A stretch of 64,000 bases of DNA, taken from contig QZJG01000010.1 in assembly GCA_003599275.1 (NCBI GenBank), positions 1 through 64,000 of the forward strand, read 5' to 3'. This DNA is from Nitrospiraceae bacterium. Lineage in GTDB: Bacteria > Nitrospirota > Thermodesulfovibrionia > UBA6902. How positions within the stretch are numbered: position 1 is the first letter of the stretch; each line of letters begins with the position of its first letter. Below the pieces are notes generated by a model, which did no database searches, had not been told where the DNA came from, and saw only the letters and a list, made by a program, of their open reading frames with translations. Both the position numbers and the translations under genes were made by a program. Shown here piece by piece: positions 61,909 to 64,000 of this stretch.

Positions 61909-62487
61909 ATGAGTTTGAATTTGGGAGTGGGAAAAAACATTTCGGTCATCATTTCACTGGTTGTCACCTGTTACTTGTTACTCGTCCCTTGTCCCCCGGA
62001 ATCGAGTCGTATCGACTTGTCCCTTGTCCCTGCGGCTTACTCTGAGGTCCTCGAAAGGATTGTGGCGATTGTAAACGATGAAGTGGTCCTGCTGAGCGAA
62101 TACCGGGAGGTCTTTGAGGCCGCGAGGAAAACGGACGCTTCAGTGGAAGGAGACCGGGTCCTTGACGAGATGATAAACAGGATACTGATTCTGGAACAGG
62201 CCAGGCGGTTGAGATTGGGGAGCTCCGGCGACGTTGCGGATGACGATGCGCTGGTGAAGGAATATATTGACAGAAGGATAAGGCCCCTGGTACATATACC
62301 CATAGAAGAAATCGAAGACTATTACATAAAAAATATTGAACGGTCCGGTAACAAGGAATTCTATGATGTCAAGGATGAAATAGAGAATATCCTGTCGGAG
62401 GGATATTTGCAAAGGAAACTTGCCGGGCATATTCAGGAGCTGAGAAAGAAGGCGTTCATAAGGGTGCAACTTAATAACGCGGAGTGA
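61909..62487 (+). CDS. SurA N-domain-like periplasmic protein without PPIase domain
   Basis: The 192-residue protein has an N-terminal hydrophobic export signal (about 10-28). A SurA/PpiC-type chaperone segment follows: LERIVAIVNDEVVLLSEYRE, then DRVLDEMINRILILEQARRL and a helical C-terminus (EILSEGYLQRKL-like). No parvulin domain is present, so it would act as a holdase only. AAGGAG lies 10 nt before the ATG. Part of the signal region (LLLVPCPPESSRIDLSLVP) is encoded by tandem CTTGTCCC repeats. Position after tamB and bamA supports a role in outer-membrane protein delivery. Confidence 0.75.
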   Translation: MSLNLGVGKNISVIISLVVTCYLLLVPCPPESSRIDLSLVPAAYSEVLERIVAIVNDEVVLLSEYREVFEAARKTDASVEGDRVLDEMINRILILEQARRLRLGSSGDVADDDALVKEYIDRRIRPLVHIPIEEIEDYYIKNIERSGNKEFYDVKDEIENILSEGYLQRKLAGHIQELRKKAFIRVQLNNAE

Positions 62488-62502
62488 AGCCGGGTCGATT
62501 GA

Positions 62503-62976
62503 TCAAAGCTCCTTTATTACCGCAAGCTCATTGCATTCCGGAAATTTGTGACATTTGAGGCACTCTCCCCAGATCTTTTGCGGAAGGGCGTTCTTATCGA
62601 CGTCATGAAAACCCAGCTCCCTGAAAAACCCCGGTTGATAGGTCAGGGCAAATACCTTCTCCAGGCCGAGCGCCTGTGCTTCCACAATGCATTTTTTTAC
62701 AAGTTTTTTGCCGATGCCTTTTCCCTGGTAAGCGGTTGATACGGCAACGGACCTGATTTCCGCAAGGTCTTCCCACAAAATATGGAGAGCTGCAACCCCG
62801 ACGATCTTTCCGTCATCAAGGCATTTAAAAAAGTCGCGTATGTTCTCATATATTTCGTTCAGGGAACGAGGGAGCATCTCATCTTTGCGGGCAAACTGGT
62901 TGACGAAGGCATGTATGGTCTTTGCATCTTTGATGACGGCTTTTTCAATCCGGAGTTTTAAAGCTTTCTCTTTCAT
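62503..62976 (-). CDS. GNAT acetyltransferase, short ArgA-like
   Basis: The 157-residue GNAT protein has the acetyl-CoA loop SVAVSTAYQGKGIGKKLVKK (Q/R-x-x-G-x-G). The tail is FFRELGFHDVDKNALPQKIW and CLKCHKFPECNELAVI. This C-terminal Cys-containing ending is typical of stand-alone ArgA-like N-acetylglutamate synthases that lack the kinase-like domain. Arginine synthesis is therefore the best guess; substrate is not proven. It overlaps the 3' end of the upstream Ppx/GppA gene by 32 bp. Confidence 0.78.
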   Translation of the reverse strand: MKEKALKLRIEKAVIKDAKTIHAFVNQFARKDEMLPRSLNEIYENIRDFFKCLDDGKIVGVAALHILWEDLAEIRSVAVSTAYQGKGIGKKLVKKCIVEAQALGLEKVFALTYQPGFFRELGFHDVDKNALPQKIWGECLKCHKFPECNELAVIKEL

Positions 62977-63973
62977 CGGTCCCGCTTAATTCCTTATGGA
63001 GCTCAATGAGAATCCCTTCTCTCAAGCCATAATCGCTGACGATAATCTCCCGGAAACCTGAAATCTCCATCAGCTTTAAAAGTATAAGTGTTCCCGGCAC
63101 TATAATGTCAAGCCTTTCGGGTCCGAAGGGCAGGAACTTTGCACGTTCAACGGAAGTAATGCCTGAGATAGCTGAAAAAATACTCTTTACCTTTTCCAGT
63201 GTCAGTCTTGTCCGGTGGACCTTTTTATGTTCAAACCTGTCGAGTTTTTTCATCACGGCTGCAAGGGTCGTGATTGTGCCCGCCGTGCCGATAAAGACAG
63301 TTCCGGGTTTTGAGTCATGGGTTATGAGTTTCAGGTATGGTTTCATGCTTTTCCCGAGTCTCAGTGAAACACATCTGTCCATGGCGGTTAAATCTTCTTT
63401 CAAAGGAGGGTCGTGCCTCATATACTTGCCTGCCAGATAAACAACACCGAGGTCTATGCTTTTAACAATGACGGGTTTGCCGCGTCTTGCGAATATAAGC
63501 TCCGTGCTTCCGCCTCCTATGTCGGTCATGAGGGCGGTTTCGGGGGCGGCGATGTCTGTCAACATGCCTGAAGCAGTCAGCCTGGCTTCTTCTTCGCCGC
63601 TGATTATTTTTATGTCGAGCCCGGTGAGTCCTTTTGCCTTTCCGATAAAGTCATCGCTGTTTTTCGCCTCCCTGAGAGCGCTTGTGGCAACCGCCGATGT
63701 TTTATAGACCCTGTGCCGGTCGATACTGTCGCTGAATTTCCTGAGGGCCGCCAGACCCCCTGTTATCGCCTGCTTCTTGAGAAGGCCGTCACTTTCGAGA
63801 CCCTCTCCAAGTCTTGTGATTATCCTGTCGGAGAAGATTTCCCTGATTGAAAAAGTATTTTTGAGCGGATTAAACCGAACATTTGCTATCAGTAGTCTGA
63901 AGGTGTTTGTTCCTATGTCAATGGCTGCGAGCGGTCCGGTTTTCACAATGCATGAATTATAACCTTTCAGCAT
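62945..63973 (-). CDS. ppx: Ppx/GppA exopolyphosphatase / pppGpp phosphohydrolase
   Basis: This ASKHA-fold phosphatase degrades polyphosphate or pppGpp. The phosphate-1 loop is AAIDIGTNTFRLLIANV and phosphate-2 is ALMTDIGGGSTELIFARRGK. YKTSAVATSALREAKNSDDF, KIISGEEEARLTASGM and FIGTAGTITTLAAVM complete the family pattern. At about 342 residues it is the short form without the C-terminal HD-like domain. The start is ambiguous: ATG 63973, TTG 63985 and GTG 63946 are in frame, and the last would begin right before the conserved core. Confidence 0.88.
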   Translation of the reverse strand: MLKGYNSCIVKTGPLAAIDIGTNTFRLLIANVRFNPLKNTFSIREIFSDRIITRLGEGLESDGLLKKQAITGGLAALRKFSDSIDRHRVYKTSAVATSALREAKNSDDFIGKAKGLTGLDIKIISGEEEARLTASGMLTDIAAPETALMTDIGGGSTELIFARRGKPVIVKSIDLGVVYLAGKYMRHDPPLKEDLTAMDRCVSLRLGKSMKPYLKLITHDSKPGTVFIGTAGTITTLAAVMKKLDRFEHKKVHRTRLTLEKVKSIFSAISGITSVERAKFLPFGPERLDIIVPGTLILLKLMEISGFREIIVSDYGLREGILIELHKELSGTDERESFKTPD

Positions 63974-64000
63974 TCTGTCCGACAATCGTCGTGATTAACG

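Noticed and set aside
1-64000. CRISPR arrays, prophage or intact insertion sequences
   Set aside because: No regularly spaced identical repeats, transposase, integrase or phage structural genes were seen. Repeats are short palindromes or the single MITE-like element.

Overview
The window is a 64 kb chromosomal segment of a Gram-negative anaerobic or respiratory bacterium. Outer-membrane assembly genes (TamB-like, BamA), two multiheme cytochromes c, an NrfD/FeS pair, a sigma-54 two-component system and short palindromic intergenic repeats together suggest Nitrospirota (Thermodesulfovibrionia-like) or a deltaproteobacterial relative. That placement is inference; no rRNA is present.

Region 1 (1-17.2 kb) is the nuo operon for proton-pumping NADH:quinone oxidoreductase (complex I), in order nuoD(partial)-E-F-G-H-[three foreign-looking genes]-I-J-K-L-M-N. 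The three AT-richer genes between nuoH and nuoI encode an exported Ig/FN3/PKD-type protein, a membrane-anchored carboxypeptidase-regulatory-like protein and a zinc phospholipase C-like protein. Dispersed repeats fill most of the wide gaps between nuo genes. A PilZ protein, tRNA-Leu(GAG) and a 6S-like structured RNA with its own promoter follow.

Region 2 (18.4-23.9 kb, minus strand) is a thiamine operon: sigma70 promoter, TPP riboswitch, attenuator, then a ThiH-position radical SAM protein with HydG hallmarks, thiS, thiG, thiE, thiC and rsmE. ThiE contains repeat-derived peptides.

Region 3 (23.9-34.9 kb) holds a DsbA-like lipoprotein, trpD, and an electron-transfer cluster: a decaheme NapC/NirT-like cytochrome, two paralogous small glycine-rich membrane proteins, an NrfD-like quinone-interacting subunit, a Tat-exported four-cluster ferredoxin and a nonaheme c7-like cytochrome. 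Convergent to it lie a sigma-54 response regulator and a histidine kinase whose periplasmic sensor carries a CXXCH heme site.

Region 4 (35-50.6 kb) is mostly housekeeping: glucan phosphorylase, HAMP protein, leuB-type dehydrogenase, a second RsmE paralogue with an apparent ATC start, asd, MTA/SAH deaminase, a chemoreceptor, a PstS-like binding protein, pgi, bioD, purN and a nucleotidyltransferase/small-protein pair. A 203-bp MITE-like element lies at 37.4 kb.

Region 5 (50.6-64 kb) has purM-rnc-fabF-acpP-fabG, tRNA-Ala(CGC), then a TamB/BamA/SurA-like envelope-biogenesis cluster (BamA with about seven POTRA domains), a GNAT acetyltransferase and a Ppx/GppA phosphatase. No rRNA, CRISPR array, prophage or complete insertion sequence was seen.
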